Assembly: GCA_030761205.1 (NCBI GenBank)
Contig: JAULJL010000047.1
Span: 3,506,543 to 3,570,542, forward strand
Direction: 5' to 3'
Source of the DNA: Fremontodendron californicum
Lineage: Eukaryota; Streptophyta; Magnoliopsida; Malvales; Malvaceae
Length of the DNA stretch: 64,000 nucleotides
This document shows, one piece after another, positions 23,103 to 36,400 of the stretch (the stretch's first letter is position 1; every line of letters starts with the position of its first letter). The position numbers and the translations under genes were made by a program. Below the pieces are notes generated by a model. It searched no databases, had not been told where the DNA came from, and saw only the letters and a program-made list of their open reading frames with translations.

Positions 23103-24847
23103 GCTTACTTCTACATATTTAGATTCGATTTTGAGATTTTTTAAATTTGAGTTTAATCCAGTTAATTTATGTAGTTACTTTTAAGAGGTGACTTCTAATA
23201 GATTTTGGACTCGAATCTCAATAATTGTTTTTTTTATTTCTAGACTGCGATCTCTATTATACTAAAAAATTGAGATTTTTAAGTTGGGATTTCAGTAAAT
23301 TTTAAATGTTGGGATGTCTGAATCCAAAAATGAACATATATGCATTTTTTTTCTTCAATTATTCTATAATTCATAAAAAAGAAAAACTGAAAATATATAA
23401 TTTTTTATTAGAAAATCTTTTTGAAGGTTGGTGTAGGGATGAGAAAAAAAAAGAAATTTATAATTGAAAAATTATTTCATCCATTGTCAATGAATTTTTA
23501 AATTTTACAAACGAAATTAATAAGATGACACATACATTTTAAAAAATTAAAAAATAAATAAAAAATATGACAGTTTTTTTAACTCGGTTAATAAAATTAA
23601 AATACTTCATAATCAGTGTATAAAAAACAAATATATATATATATGAACATTCTAAAATCTAAACCTAAACGAAAAGGTGGCATTTATAGTTTTACCAATC
23701 AAAAGCAATTATTCTAACGTAAGTACTGTAAAGAAAAGGGTAGAGAATTATATTTTTCAGAAAGGATATTGGCTAAAGAAATAGAGTGCATAATTTGCAT
23801 TGAAAAGATCTCAAACTTATACGGTGAGCTCAGTAAATTTCGAGGCACCAACCCATTTTTCCATGAATTCGTATTATATTTGTATATTTTCATGTATTAT
23901 AAACGTTTTTAATATATTATATATTTATATAAATTTTGATATGCTAATAATTCGTGTTATATAAATTTTGACAAATTCATGTACTCATGTCATATTCATA
24001 TTATTTTTTTCGTATCGTGTTTTGTATCATATTCATATCGTATAATCCTATCTTAACCATCAAATCTACCCAAAGGCCAAAAGCCAAAGTCCATTTAATA
24101 AACGCTATTTATTTTAATTATAATTAATAGCAACTAGCTATTTTAAAAATCATTTGATTGTGATTATAATTTTTATTTGTACATATTAGCTCAAAACAAG
24201 TTAAGTTTAAAGTTCAAGTCTTACTTTTTATCTATGAATTGTTGTAATTCTATTAAACTTGTTTTATTGTAATAGATCAAATTACAATTAAGTAGAAGAT
24301 TATGAAAACAGCAAATCTACATTTAATCAAATATAAACCCACAGAATTCCTACAATATTACCATAATTTTTTCCAAATTACTTGACAAATCCGACTCAAA
24401 TTAGATCGAACATAAGAAAGAAATTTTATAATCAAATTCAAATTGAATTACTATTTAATCAATATAAATTATATTTTTATTTAAATTTAGTTATAAAAAT
24501 AATTTTTAAATATTTTAATATATTTCAAACAATAAAACAAACTTTCGAATCCGACATATCAAGCTTAGGCAAACAATTTTTTAAATATTTAGACTTGACC
24601 GATGAACACTTCTTTACTAAAAAAAAAAAAAAAAATTGCATATATAATGTATCTAAGTACACTACACACCATGAAAATTGCAGCCATGCTTTGTTCAAAA
24701 GAATAGCATAAGCTACAAAGCACAAATCCATCGAGACATCAATTAACAAAAAAAAAAAAACACATTAGAAAAAACTGCAAACAAGAATAACTTAGAAAGC
24801 CTATTAACCGGCACAATACAATACATTCAAATCTTTGCCACCCTAAG
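23103..24847. other. AT-rich intergenic DNA with decayed repeats
   Basis: No gene seen. It holds a SINE-like family E copy (about 23135-23265), a family D relative (about 23455-23610), (TA)n near 23630 and a decayed family B MITE (about 23865-24070). Confidence 0.45.
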
Positions 24848-25010
24848 CTATAGTACTCGGATTTGGAGATGAGTGTCGGATATAGGTATATATCCGACAC
24901 ATGTATGCTCAATTTTTTCATATATTTGGAGGATCTTACCCCCATACCTATGTCAGAATATGTGTTGGACACAGATACTTCGAGGAAAATGAAGAGTCGG
25001 AATAACATAG
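24848..25010 (-). mobile_element. MITE family A (downstream of AGD14 gene)
   Basis: Antisense-orientation copy from CTATAGTACTCGG to AATAACATAG with a perfect duplication ACCCTAAG (24840-24847 and 25011-25018). It lies about 290 bp beyond the AGD14 stop codon and is sense relative to that gene, perhaps in the 3' untranslated region. Confidence 0.92.
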
Positions 25011-25298
25011 ACCCTAAGAACCATAAAAACCTAACTCCCCTACCACTCTCCTTGGTGCATCAGTGCTTCTAACATAACTCACATAAATTACAAACAAGAG
25101 GCCTGAAATACATACAACACTAAAAAGAATTTTCGGCCTAGGCGAAGTATTATTTTTCGCAAAGAAAAGATCGGAATGACTTCACAGAAGATTTAATTCT
25201 AATGTACCGAGAGATTGGCTACATTTTTCGCACCAGGAAACTACCACTGACCGAAAAAGGTACTAAAATGCTACTTTTGCCAGAATGCCAATAGAATT

Positions 25299-28200
25299 CT
25301 ATGCAAAAGGGTTTCCTCCAATGGAAGCAAGAGGCCCTTGGGAAGGGACATTCCTGCCAAAATAGAAAACGAATAGCATAATATAAACATGAGGTTGCTG
25401 ACTTGATCTTAGTTTGACACACAAGTAACACAGCATTCCCCAAGCAAAGATTTAAGAACTTTAAACTTGAAAACCACAAGCCAAACAAAACATCGTATGG
25501 AGCTATGTTACTCAGACTCGGGTGTGAGTGTCGGATACGAGTATGTGTCCGTTATGGGTATGTTCAGTTTTTCTAAGTTTTTTCATGTATTTGAAGGGTC
25601 ATATCCCTATACCCATGTCCGAATATGCGTCGGACGTGGGTATTTCAAAAAAAATGAAGAATCGGAGCAACATAAGTATGGAGAATCCATGCTTTGAAAA
25701 ATGGGAATGAATAACATATAATGATGATGTCGGTTCAGAAATGCAATAAATAATGATGATAAAATTGAGTATAACACAATCAAACAACTTACGATAATTG
25801 AGAACTTGGTGCTTGGCCAGACATGTATGCTAAGCCACCTGCAGAAATAAACAAACAAGTTCAATGATCTACTTTAGGAAAACCTCATGGGCCATTGCCA
25901 TGATGTTTTTCAAAGGCATCAGTTTTGCTTCTCTTTTTCTTTTTTCTTTTCCTTAGTACATGTCCGATAGGATCCATTGGCCAACTATGGCTCTCTAGTT
26001 CCAAGAAGACAACAAGAACTACCTTGTGGTGTTGCTCGGATATACGGATCACTGGATTCTGAGGAAACCATGGTTGCGATCCACCACCAAGAAAGCTGGA
26101 TGGCAACTGAGCATTAGGAAGCACGGTTCGCAATGAACTCATATCCAAGAACTGCAATATGCAATAAACCAGGAAGAAATTCATTAGAATAATTCAAATA
26201 ATGCATCTGTTCTTCCCACAAGTAATGTACTCCAAATCAATGTAAAGCAGAGACTATTAAAAAAGAAAAGGTGAAACATTATCGATGTACTCCATAAAAA
26301 GGTGGTTGCAAGCATGCGAAACATTATCGATGTCCTCCATAAAAAGGTGGTCTGCAATGTTCTCCTTCAAGTATGAAATTAAGTATATTTCATGTCCAAC
26401 TAGAATCCAGAAACTTACAAAAAAGGTAGGTGAAAGAACTAAAACAACAGGCAGTTTGTTTAGAAAATGCTGCAGATACCAAGAAATGATGAAATTGAAG
26501 GAACTGCCTAATCATTCAGATTGATGATATGAGATCTTCAATAGTCCACCCTTTAGTTACACCCCATGTTGCTCCGACTCTTCATTTATTCTTGAAGTAC
26601 CCGTGTCCGACGCATATCCGGAAATGGGTATGGGGATATGATCTTCCAAAGACCCTCCAAATACATGGAAATCTTAGAAAAAAATTGAACATACCCATGT
26701 CGGACACATACTCACGTCCGACACTCACCCGAGTCCGAGTAACATAGGTTACACCATAGCAACTTAATTCCCATTTGATTCTACACATAGCACATCATAT
26801 ATTTAGATAATACTAATTTTTAGACAAACCCTGAGAGGCAACATTAAAGCAAATTCCTCAAAACAATTATATGGAAATACATGAGTGTCTAACCAAACCA
26901 AATGGCTTGATTTTCAACATCATCTTGTCTGTTATACATGAGAGAAAACACAAAGATCTATGTTACTCGAACTCGAGTGTCAGTGTCAGATATGGGTATG
27001 TGTCCGACACGGGTATGTTCAATTTTTCCATGTATTTGGAGGGTCCTTGGAGGGTCATATCTGCATACCCATATCCGATTATGCGCCGGACACGGGTACT
27101 TCAAGAAAAAATAGGAGTCGGAGCAACATAGACAAAGATTGTGTTCCTTCTCCCCCAGTCTCTACAAAACCTAAACCCCTGACCTTGAAAACCATTAATT
27201 AATTATCCTTGAAAGGAAGGCACATATTTTATATCATCTCTCTCTCTCTCTCCCTCTCTACAAAACTTAAACCTTAGGCCTCAAAAAAGGGTAAGTTCTC
27301 AACAAGACCAACCAAAATACAAAGTGAACAAAAGCATGCAATAATACAGATAAAATTACACGAAATATTCCCATTGAAAGAAATGATAAGCAAACTGTAC
27401 AATCCCTCTCCATAGAACCAAGGCAAAGGGGTTAGCATGGGTAAAACGGAGACATTTTAAGCTCAGGTTAAGATCAACCAATTTAACCGAAATACATAAA
27501 GATATTCAAGGATCAACATGCATGATATACCATATCACTTTGTTCCAATTCAGAATCATAAGGCAGATCAAATGGGTTGGTTGATTTACGATCAGCAGCA
27601 TGCAACTTCTTCTCTCCCTGCAAAATTAAGGAAGTTCAAAACGTAGAGAGATTAAAGAAGCGCTCAATAACAATCCATATAATATAAAGAACAAAAGGAA
27701 CCTGTAAGTTAAAAGAACAAACCAAAAGTGGATTTACTGATGGAGCATATGATGGTGCTATGCCATGCTCTGATGGTCGAGTAGCAGCAATGGGGGCAGC
27801 TGTTTGGATGCCATCACTATCAAGGTTCTGTAGGAACAGATATTTTAAACACAAATTCAAGAAAAGTAAATCTTTAGCATCATTAGAAATCGAAGTAGCA
27901 AACCTCCAAAACTCCCAAGCTCAAATGTTGATCAGTGGTGACCAAATGATTGTACACTACAACTTGTGGTTCCAGAGAAAGTGATTCAGCAGAATCATTA
28001 AAAGCATTCCATGACTGTTCAAAGACAATGGATCACTTGACCATACATTTGACTAGAGAGAAAGAACTTTATATTTATAACCATAACCATATATAGGCCA
28101 AGAGTGAAAAACATGAAAAAATGTATGCTACAAGCATCATTGTTTCTAATTCTTCAGAAAACTGCAATGGGCTTAAGAAGAGCAAAGGTTACAATGTGAA

Positions 28201-31200
28201 ATGACTTACCTGAGTGCTGGTTGCAGCAGTGGAGGCTTGACCATCCTGCAAGCCCTCTTGCCATTGACTAGACATTGCTGCAGTCGCTTCGAAAGCACTA
28301 GAATTTTCAAACAGTGGCCACTGCATGGTTGTGTTTAAGGATGAAAATTGGTCAAACTTCATTGACAAATCTCCATCCCCGGGCATTACAGGTGAAAGAG
28401 TTTTGGTTACTGGATCAGATGCTGCATGCTGAGGAGTATCAAACGTTGCCCATCCTCCAATTTTATGTACAGGTAACTCTGGTGATGCAGCTGGGTGCTG
28501 CTCAGCAATCCCAGCAAATAAATCTATAGATAAAGTAGATGGGGGAGGTTGATATAAATTCCCAGATGGCAGCAAAGATACTGCCGCAGGTTGAAATATA
28601 TCTACGGATGAAACTGATGAGGTTGCAGGTAACTGGAACAAATCTATAGGTGGAGCGGCAGAAGCCTCAGGTGCATTAAAGAGATCCAGGCCACCATAAT
28701 TCACGGGAACAGATGATTGGACGAAAGTAGATGCTTTATCATGATAGGACCCAGCAGTTTGTTCAGGTTCAGAGACAACATCCAGTACAACACCTGAGTT
28801 ATATGACTTGACAGACATGGAATTGCTATCAAATGACCCAAAACTTCCCATGGATTTAGTTCTCTACATAAAGGAACAATTCTGATGTCAGTTAAGGATT
28901 CGACAATTAAACAGAAATAAGTATTTGTAAGATTACACATGATAAATTGTGTAGAACTACAGCAAACAAAGAAAAAGGGTTCATTTACTTGACAACACTT
29001 TCTCACACATTTAGTATCACTATGATAATGCAACTTGTATTAGCATACTTTTAATAATGAAACTGAAACACGTTAAACTCCGTAGCCATATTCACATTTC
29101 AATAAATCAAAAAGTTAGCAAAATAACATTAGTACACATAAGAAAGCCGATAGTATCTCTCAAATATGCATATATTTATAGGTCTTCGTGAATGCACCGA
29201 GCATGCATATCAAGCAACTGACTATAAACCATGCATACACATGCCTGAACTTTGAATAAAATAAATGCAAAGAACAGTAGGCTCCACTGGAATATTTTTA
29301 GATATGGTATCGGTTACACGATTTATCATGTAAGTTTGAGCTCTCTTCTTGATGTTAATAATCACTATATGAAAGTATCCCACCAGAATACATAGAAGCC
29401 TGCATAGTGTTAAGATGACAATGCTTCAAAACAATCATATATTTCCAGATGTGGCACATAACTTAAAAAGAAAAGTACTTCTCGCTAATTAGATGCAAGT
29501 CTGACATATGTTGTGAGATATGTGACCTGTGGGCATGGAGCCCCTTCAGCATCTTTCTTGGAACTCGGATCCACAAATAAATTAATTGTTTGATGTTGTC
29601 TATCTTCACTTAAGACATCTCTTGGAGGTTGAGCAGTTGGGCTACTAAATCCAATGTCCTTCTGAAAACTTGGTGACACTGTACCAGATTTGAATGGATC
29701 ACCTCCACTGGATACAGAGTAGTCGGAAACTCTAGGAGCAGAACCCTCATTTGCAAACCTGTCCTCAAACATTTGATCACTTAAGCCACCAGGACTGTAG
29801 ATAAAACTAGAAACTTTCCCCACATATTGGCCTCGATCTGAACCAGGCTTCCTAGAAAGCGCAGCAGCAACTTGTTTTCCATAACGCCGATCTTCATATT
29901 GATAGTCATAAGGTGGACTTTGAGAATAAGAATGATAAGAATTGGCACGTCTTATCTCATCTTCGTGATTTCTAACGCTCTGTCAAATTCATTTAAGAAA
30001 ACCACATTTAAAATACTGCTCTAGGATTTAGTGAGATGAATTTAATAAGACTGAGAGACAGGCACATAGAAACACCCTTATCTAAAAATTGGCTACTGTG
30101 ATTTCATTCGCATAAATTTGTTTAATAAACACCAATGTGGGTGTTGAGCAAAAAAAACACCAATGTCGGCCGTGGTTCTTACATGAAAATAGTAATTCAG
30201 CTTTCTCTAAAGAAAACAGATAAAGCAAACATTAAAAAACAGAAAATCAAGAATTAAGAAGTTCAACTTCAGACCAAATGATCCGCAACCATATTCTCTT
30301 CATTTTTTAATCACAAAACATGGTTTTAGGAAACAGAGCCAAGCAACATAAAGGTTTAGCAAAAAAATTTAATCTGAAGAATCACAACCAGTGTATGTAC
30401 TAGATAGGAAGAAATTACCTGCATGTCTCTTGGAGGCTTGTCAGATGTTTTTCCTCCAGCATATTTTCTGTCCACATATACATTCTTCATAAACTCTCGG
30501 ATTTTATCAGCATTGCTGCAATAAGAAACAGTTATTAGAAAACGCCACATCTGTCAAGAACATGCATAGTACTGAAGTGATATAATACATATTCTGCACC
30601 TGCAGTCAGGCAATCTTTGCCTCTGCAGGTCCCAATCCTTAAGATATATATCTCTTGCATGCTGAAAACAGTAAAATGAAGAACATCTCATCAGTATAAT
30701 AATAAGCATCCCACTCTTTTCCATAGATAACAATAAATATAATACTAGTTCAAACCTGATTACCACCATTCTGAAGAGCTTCAACTTCCTGTGAAGTGAA
30801 CTTTGACATTGATACGGACTTTACACGATGAGTAAACTCACGACTGCAAAACAAATTAATATGAACACAAATTGCCGCCAGGATAGGACAAAAAAATGGT
30901 AAGATTAGAAAGACTCGATTCTGATGTCATGTCACTCCACCAGAATCATGCATAGTAAATACAAATATACAATCATCGAACAAATTGGAAAAAGAAAGAT
31001 GTGATAACTCTTTTAAGGAACTTAAAATCATCACCATGAGCAACAACAAAAGTTGCAAAAAGTTTAAATTGTAAAAACCATAATGCATTGATTTACACAA
31101 CACTGATAAAGTTATAAGAACTTCAGAAGAGTGACAACTATTTCTACGGAAAAATCGAGCTGAAATAACTATAAAAAAAAAAAATACTCACTGTATCCCA

Positions 31201-32025
31201 CTGCAAGTCATGCAAACGAAAGTCCAAAAATGTGTGCAAACATACTGAGGACCCTGTAACAATTGAACCACAAATTAATATCAAAGAAATAGCGGATACA
31301 AAAAAGAAAGAAAAAAATTTTATCATTAGAAGCTCAAATAAAGCTAATTTAATCCTTTCCAGTCATGCTGAAGAACAGTTTAGGGCTCATTCGAGCATAA
31401 AAAAAAATAAAAATCTGAATTTGAAATCTATTACTCAGTTAATTATAAAAAGAAACAACAAAGCAAATTTCAACACCCTTTTTAAAACAGCTGAGTTTCC
31501 ATCTTGAAATTCATTACTAACAGTTGCATTGCATTCAAGAAATCAAGAAAACCCATTTTCAAATACCATTTCTATAACCTGAAATCCATCTTTTTTTCTT
31601 TTTTCACTTTCCCAGCCTCCAAACAGATATCACAACAATCAGCTAAACTCATTTCTTACAAAACAATCAAAAAAAGAAAACCCAATTTCAAAAACCATTT
31701 CTATAACCTCAAATTTCTCCTTTCTTCTTTTCATGCTTAACTATAATACACATCATCTAAAAGACTAAAACTAATTCTTCCAATAGAATTAAAAGAAAAA
31801 CAATTTCAGAAAACATTCTTTTTCATTTTCCCATACTTTGCTAACCTCTATAACACACCTTAACTATAAAAACCGATAAGCCAAAAAATATTTTATTCAA
31901 AAAATAAAAAAAAGTTTGAGAAGTTTTACCAAGCTGTTACAGTTAATACAACGACGATTAGGAGGCAGCTTCATGAGACCTCTTATTATCTTCTCGTTTC
32001 TTTCTTCTTCTTTTCTACTTCCCAT
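25299..32025 (-). CDS. AGD14: ARF GTPase-activating protein AGD14-like, exon 11 frameshift
   Basis: ARF-GAPs stimulate GTP hydrolysis on ARF proteins in vesicle traffic. Thirteen exons (minus strand): 31930-32025, 31192-31253, 30756-30843, 30600-30661, 30419-30515, 29527-29979, 28210-28863, 27904-28014, 27723-27827, 27531-27617, 26023-26151, 25793-25838, 25299-25353. It starts MGSRKEEERNEKIIRGLMKL. The zinc finger is C-x2-C-x16-C-x2-C (CINC to CMTC) followed by SGIHREFTHRVKS, with the catalytic Arg after His present. A long Ser/Pro-rich, low-complexity region with DLF/NLF-like words follows. It ends SIGGNPFA, an NPF-type tail. Exon 11 is 129 nt, one short of what exon 12 needs; in the literal frame translation stops after three codons (exon 12 reads GTG GCT TAG). 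About 681 residues would result with the base present. Three family A MITEs lie in introns. Confidence 0.93.
25503..25675 (-). mobile_element. MITE family A (AGD14 intron 12)
   Basis: Copy with a perfect duplication GTATGGAG (25495-25502 and 25676-25683). It is in sense orientation relative to the minus-strand host gene. Confidence 0.92.
26271..26363. repeat. ~47-bp tandem duplication in AGD14 intron 10
   Basis: Two near-identical units contain GAAACATTATCGATGT.CTCC followed by ATAAAAAGGTGGT. No effect on splicing is evident. Confidence 0.9.
26564..26747 (+). mobile_element. MITE family A (AGD14 intron 10), antisense to host
   Basis: Perfect duplication GTTACACC (26556-26563 and 26748-26755). 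This is one of only two intronic copies placed against the direction of host transcription. Confidence 0.92.
26958..27131 (-). mobile_element. MITE family A (AGD14 intron 10)
   Basis: Perfect duplication ACAAAGAT (26950-26957 and 27132-27139). Sense orientation relative to the host gene. Confidence 0.92.
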
Positions 32026-33376
32026 CTCTCAAAACAAACAATTTCGATCTTCCAAAATTAACAAAAACCTCAAAAAAAAACCCCAAAAGCTTCAAAATTT
32101 ATCAAAAACCCAGTTGAAATTCAATACTTTTTGCTCAAAACAAGCCTTATTTTTAAGCATAAATCAAAAGAAAAATTGGAAACTTAGAGGTTTTGGGTTT
32201 TGGAGAAATCTTTTTGTTAAAAGAAAAAGGGAAGTTCTTTTCTTTCTAGTCAGCTGTGATTGGGACAAGAATGCTCTGTGCCTCGAAACTAAATCTTTTG
32301 TTTTTTAGAATATATAATTAAATATTAAAAAAGTTCCATCCCATTGAAAGAAAAAAAAAGAAAAATCCTATTTTTTTATTTCTTGGTTACTTGGTTTGAA
32401 TAATTCCACATTCCCCTTCTTTTTCATTGCTTACATTATATATAAATTCATAACTATTTTGCATTTCTTTATTCAACAATTTGCTTGTAAACCTGTCTAA
32501 GTAAATTTTTTATTATTCAGACATGATCCAATCTGATGTATAAATAATTATATTTACTTGTAAAAACTCTAAATCCACATTGTTGATGGCAAAATAACAT
32601 CAATCCATGATTTTCTTTTTCATTAATTTTTTCATATTAGCATGTTATATAATTTTCTTCCTTTTAAGTTGGTATAAGGAAAAAATCTATTTAGTCAACA
32701 TTTTTAATTATTTTAAAGTTTTTGGACTAAAGAGAGTTTGTAAAAAATGAAAATTAAAGAGATAAATTTTGTCTAAAAATTATTTTGGATTATAACCTCC
32801 ATAATTTCATACTAACACTTCTCCTTATGGTAATGGAATTATTGCTAGTGAAGTGAAGTATGTTAGCCATCTAAAAATCTTTGATACTTTCATAGATTAT
32901 TATTAATAATTGTCTTATAATGCCAATTCAATAAATTTTATAATTATATTAGAATCGTTTAGGTTCATTACGTATTTATGTGGTTGGAAGAAAAATAAAA
33001 TAAATAAAATTATAAAAAATGTTAATACTATTATTTGTTGACTCGTAATTTTATTTGTTGATTGGTAACATCAAATTCTATCAATCATTTTATAATAGAT
33101 TTACGAAGCACGTATAAATTTTGATACTTATAAAATTTAGAAACTATTTATAATTTATTTATTTATCAAAATTAAAAACAATCCTTATAAAAATTTTCCC
33201 AAAAAAAAATCTTTATAGCAAAATAAGTAAATTCGAATCACAGTTCACATCAGTGATCAAGCAACCCTCCGATCTGCTTACTAAACAATCATCCAACGGT
33301 CCAAATCAAACCCCACCCTCTTCCTCAGTTCCTCTTTATCTTTCAAACGCCCTTCCTCGCTTCCTCTCTTCCTCCA

Positions 33377-33426
<50 letters not shown>

Positions 33427-33459
33427 ACTCTCAGCCATCTCAAGAATCCTTCTTCTGCC
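32026..33459. promoter_or_regulatory. Divergent promoter region AGD14 / GrpE
   Basis: About 1.4 kb separates the two start codons, which point away from each other. The AGD14 side has long A/T-rich leader sequence and the GrpE side ends in a CT-rich leader. No intact transposon of the families found elsewhere is seen here, in contrast to the neighbouring introns. Promoter elements were not resolved. Confidence 0.5.
33380..33425 (+). repeat. (CT)n tract in GrpE 5' leader
   Basis: More than twenty CT units lie about 35-80 bases before the ATG. CT-rich leaders are common in plant genes for plastid proteins; a role here is inferred. Confidence 0.9.
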
Positions 33460-36400
33460 ATGGCCACTCTCCTTAAAACGTTGCCTTTTAAATCCCCTCC
33501 TCCTCTAACTCCACGTGTATCACCCATTTCCTTAAACTCTCCAAAGCCCTTTCATGTCTGTTTCAAACAAAGACTTCCTCGTACAAGCTGTCCCCTCCGG
33601 TTCAATTCCACTCCCTCTCTTCGGTTCGTAAAGTTGGTTCCTTTTGCTTCAAATAGTGGTGAAACTGAAACTACTGAGACCCAACAAGAAGTTCAAGAAC
33701 CCCAAATTGAGGTAACTTTTAACTTTCTCTCAACAATGGTTTCCATTTTTGTCTGGTTTTAATTTTCTGGGTTTGAATTTTTTTGGCCTTCTTTTTATGT
33801 TTAGTTTAGTTTTGCTTGTGAATTTGACAAAAATATTTCTGGGTTTTGGAGTTTAAGGGTTAAGTATGTTAGAAATGAGCAAAAAGATGTTAACTTGATA
33901 GTATGTAGAATTTAGCTATATCAAGGAATTTTCTAATCGAAAATCTTCTGTTTTTTGAAGCTTTATAGATTGGATGTAGTTGACTGAATGATTATGCCAG
34001 TTATAATCCTTTTTCTACATTCACATTTTATTATGAACATTGTTAAGTCCTACATTTGTTGTTCAACACCATGTTCAAGTAGACATAATGAATTAATGAC
34101 ATGGATTGTATATTATTCAAATAAGGGCAATCATTTTTTGTGTCTACTTGACACAGTGTCGGATAATAGACGTCGCTCACTTTAGCATTTTCCATTCATC
34201 ATTGGCTGATTAGTTTATGACATGGAGACTTTTTAATATTTCTTGGCTATCATAGCTTTCTATTCATATGAGTGTAGATTAAGAGTGCCAAATATTCATA
34301 TGTTTTCTACTTAGGATAGATAGAGAAGGATTGTTAAAGGAATCCTATCAAATTATTTGACTATCACATGATGGAGCAGTTTGTGTTGAGCGAAAGGCGA
34401 GAATCCATGAAGCCTAGATATGAACTAGGAGATTTTTATTTGTTAGGCCTTGGAGATGAAGTGGAGATGAAATTGATGAGGATTTGGTTGAGGAAGGGAG
34501 TCAGGACTTGACATTTGAGTGCATCGATCTGTGTAAGAATTATGGTGAAGTTGATGAGCACCGTTGTAACCTGAATTGAGAGTGGCCAACTTTGCACTTG
34601 GTTCAATGCCATTCATCTTGAAACTGAAACATGGTTAGATAGAAATTTAGAGTCAAATCTGGTGGTTTGCTTTCTGGAGACGAAAGTAACCTGGCTGCCA
34701 TAATGTTACAACTGATATTTTGATACATGAATCATCTGTTTCGAAGTTACCTGTGTATATCTATTAAAAAGACTTACGGTTTTGAGTACTTTGATGAAAA
34801 AATGTTTGTTCTGTGACTCCCCCCCGATGTAAGAGTATCACTAGCTGCAACAATCTCTTTATTTCTGAAATATTTAGGTTTCTAAGTTACAAAGGGTTAG
34901 TTTATCTTCTTGAGTCCTTGGTTTTTCTCTCTTTTTCTGGACTCCATATTTACTTGCTTATGTGTGGTAAGGAGTCTAGATACTTTCACCTTGTGTCAAA
35001 AATTTCAGTCTAGATACTCAGTTGGAATACCTTGCTGGTAAGTTGATATCCCAACTTTTTCACCAATGCACCTCATTTCTGACAAAAAATTAGCAATATC
35101 AAATTAAGTATTTTACTTTAAATTTTCCTGACCATTATCGCATTATATGATTTTCTAGGGTTGATTTGTCAGGTTCTTAATCTGATTTAACTGTTTGGGC
35201 CATGGATTGCCTGGCATAAGGTTAAGACCGCAATGATTGAGAGATCTCCATATTGTTCTATTTTACTGCAACATTTTTCTTAGTTCTTTTTTATTGCATT
35301 GTAAGAGACATATTTGTGGCCGCATTTTTCATCCTAATGGATATATGTAACAGGACTCTTCAGATGGTGCCGTCGCTGATGAAGAGGATGCTGATGCAGA
35401 TGAGAGTAGTGATGTCGAAGAAATACCTTCTTCAGCATTTGCGTCATTGCTCCAATCATACAAAGAAGCTTTGGCAAGTAATGATGAATCAAAAGTTGCT
35501 GACATTGAAGCATATTTAAAATCCATTGAAGACGAGAAAGTTGATCTTGAAAAGAAAATGGCTTCTTTGTTAGAAGAAGTGTCAACAGAGAAGGATCGGA
35601 TTATTAGGATTAGTGCGGACTTTGACAACTTTCGTAAGAGAACAGAGAAAGAGCGCCTTTCATTGGTAACAAATGCCCAAGGAGAAGTTTTGGAAAATTT
35701 GTTGCCTGTTTTGGATAATTTTGAGCGAGCTAAAACCCAAATTAAGGTTGAGACAGAGGAAGAAGAGAAGATCAATAACAGCTATCAGAGCATATACAAG
35801 CAGTTTATGGAGATTTTGGGCTCGCTCGGTGTAGAACCTGTGGAATCAGTGGGAAATCCCTTCGATCCAATGGTGAGTTAATACATATTACTCTCTGCTC
35901 TCCACACCTTTTGTAGGCATGTTAAATTTTACTCGAACCTTTTTCATAACTTAATGTTGGGATGTTTCATGATTTATTGCATTAGATACTTCCAAGTCAA
36001 GTGTGCCTTGTTAATTGTGAATGTTCATAGCCTCATCAAATTTTCTCTTACCATGTTCTTGTCCTCTTCATCTATGTTGCTCCGACTCTTCATTTTTCTT
36101 GAAGTACTCTTGTCCGGCACCCGTATCCGACGCATATCTGGAAATGGGTATGGGGATATAATCCTCCAAGGACCCCCCAAATACATGGAAATCTTGGAAA
36201 AAATTGAACATACCCGTGTCAGACACATATCTGGGTCCGACACTCACACCCGAGTCCGAGTAACATAGCTCTTCATCATTAAGTTGAGGAGGCAGTTTGT
36301 GAACTAATTGCATTTGAGGTCCCAAATACATGATTGTATTTGATTATTGATGAGAAGAATTAGATTGAATATGAGATAGTTATGGAAGAGAATACAAATT

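Noticed and set aside
24382..24711. A 109-codon frame between MYB and AGD14 genes
   Set aside because: Very AT-rich, dominated by Lys, Asn, Ile and Phe, with no splice context or family motifs.
28189..28851. A separate 220-codon gene
   Set aside because: It is exon 7 of the AGD14 gene; the exon opens four codons earlier and ends at a donor, not at the apparent stop.
31916..32308. A plus-strand 130-codon frame
   Set aside because: It is antisense to the first exon and leader of the AGD14 gene and is mostly low-complexity Lys/Ser/Phe.
35329..35775. A minus-strand 148-codon frame
   Set aside because: It is the shadow of GrpE exon 2, which has clear family motifs on the plus strand.
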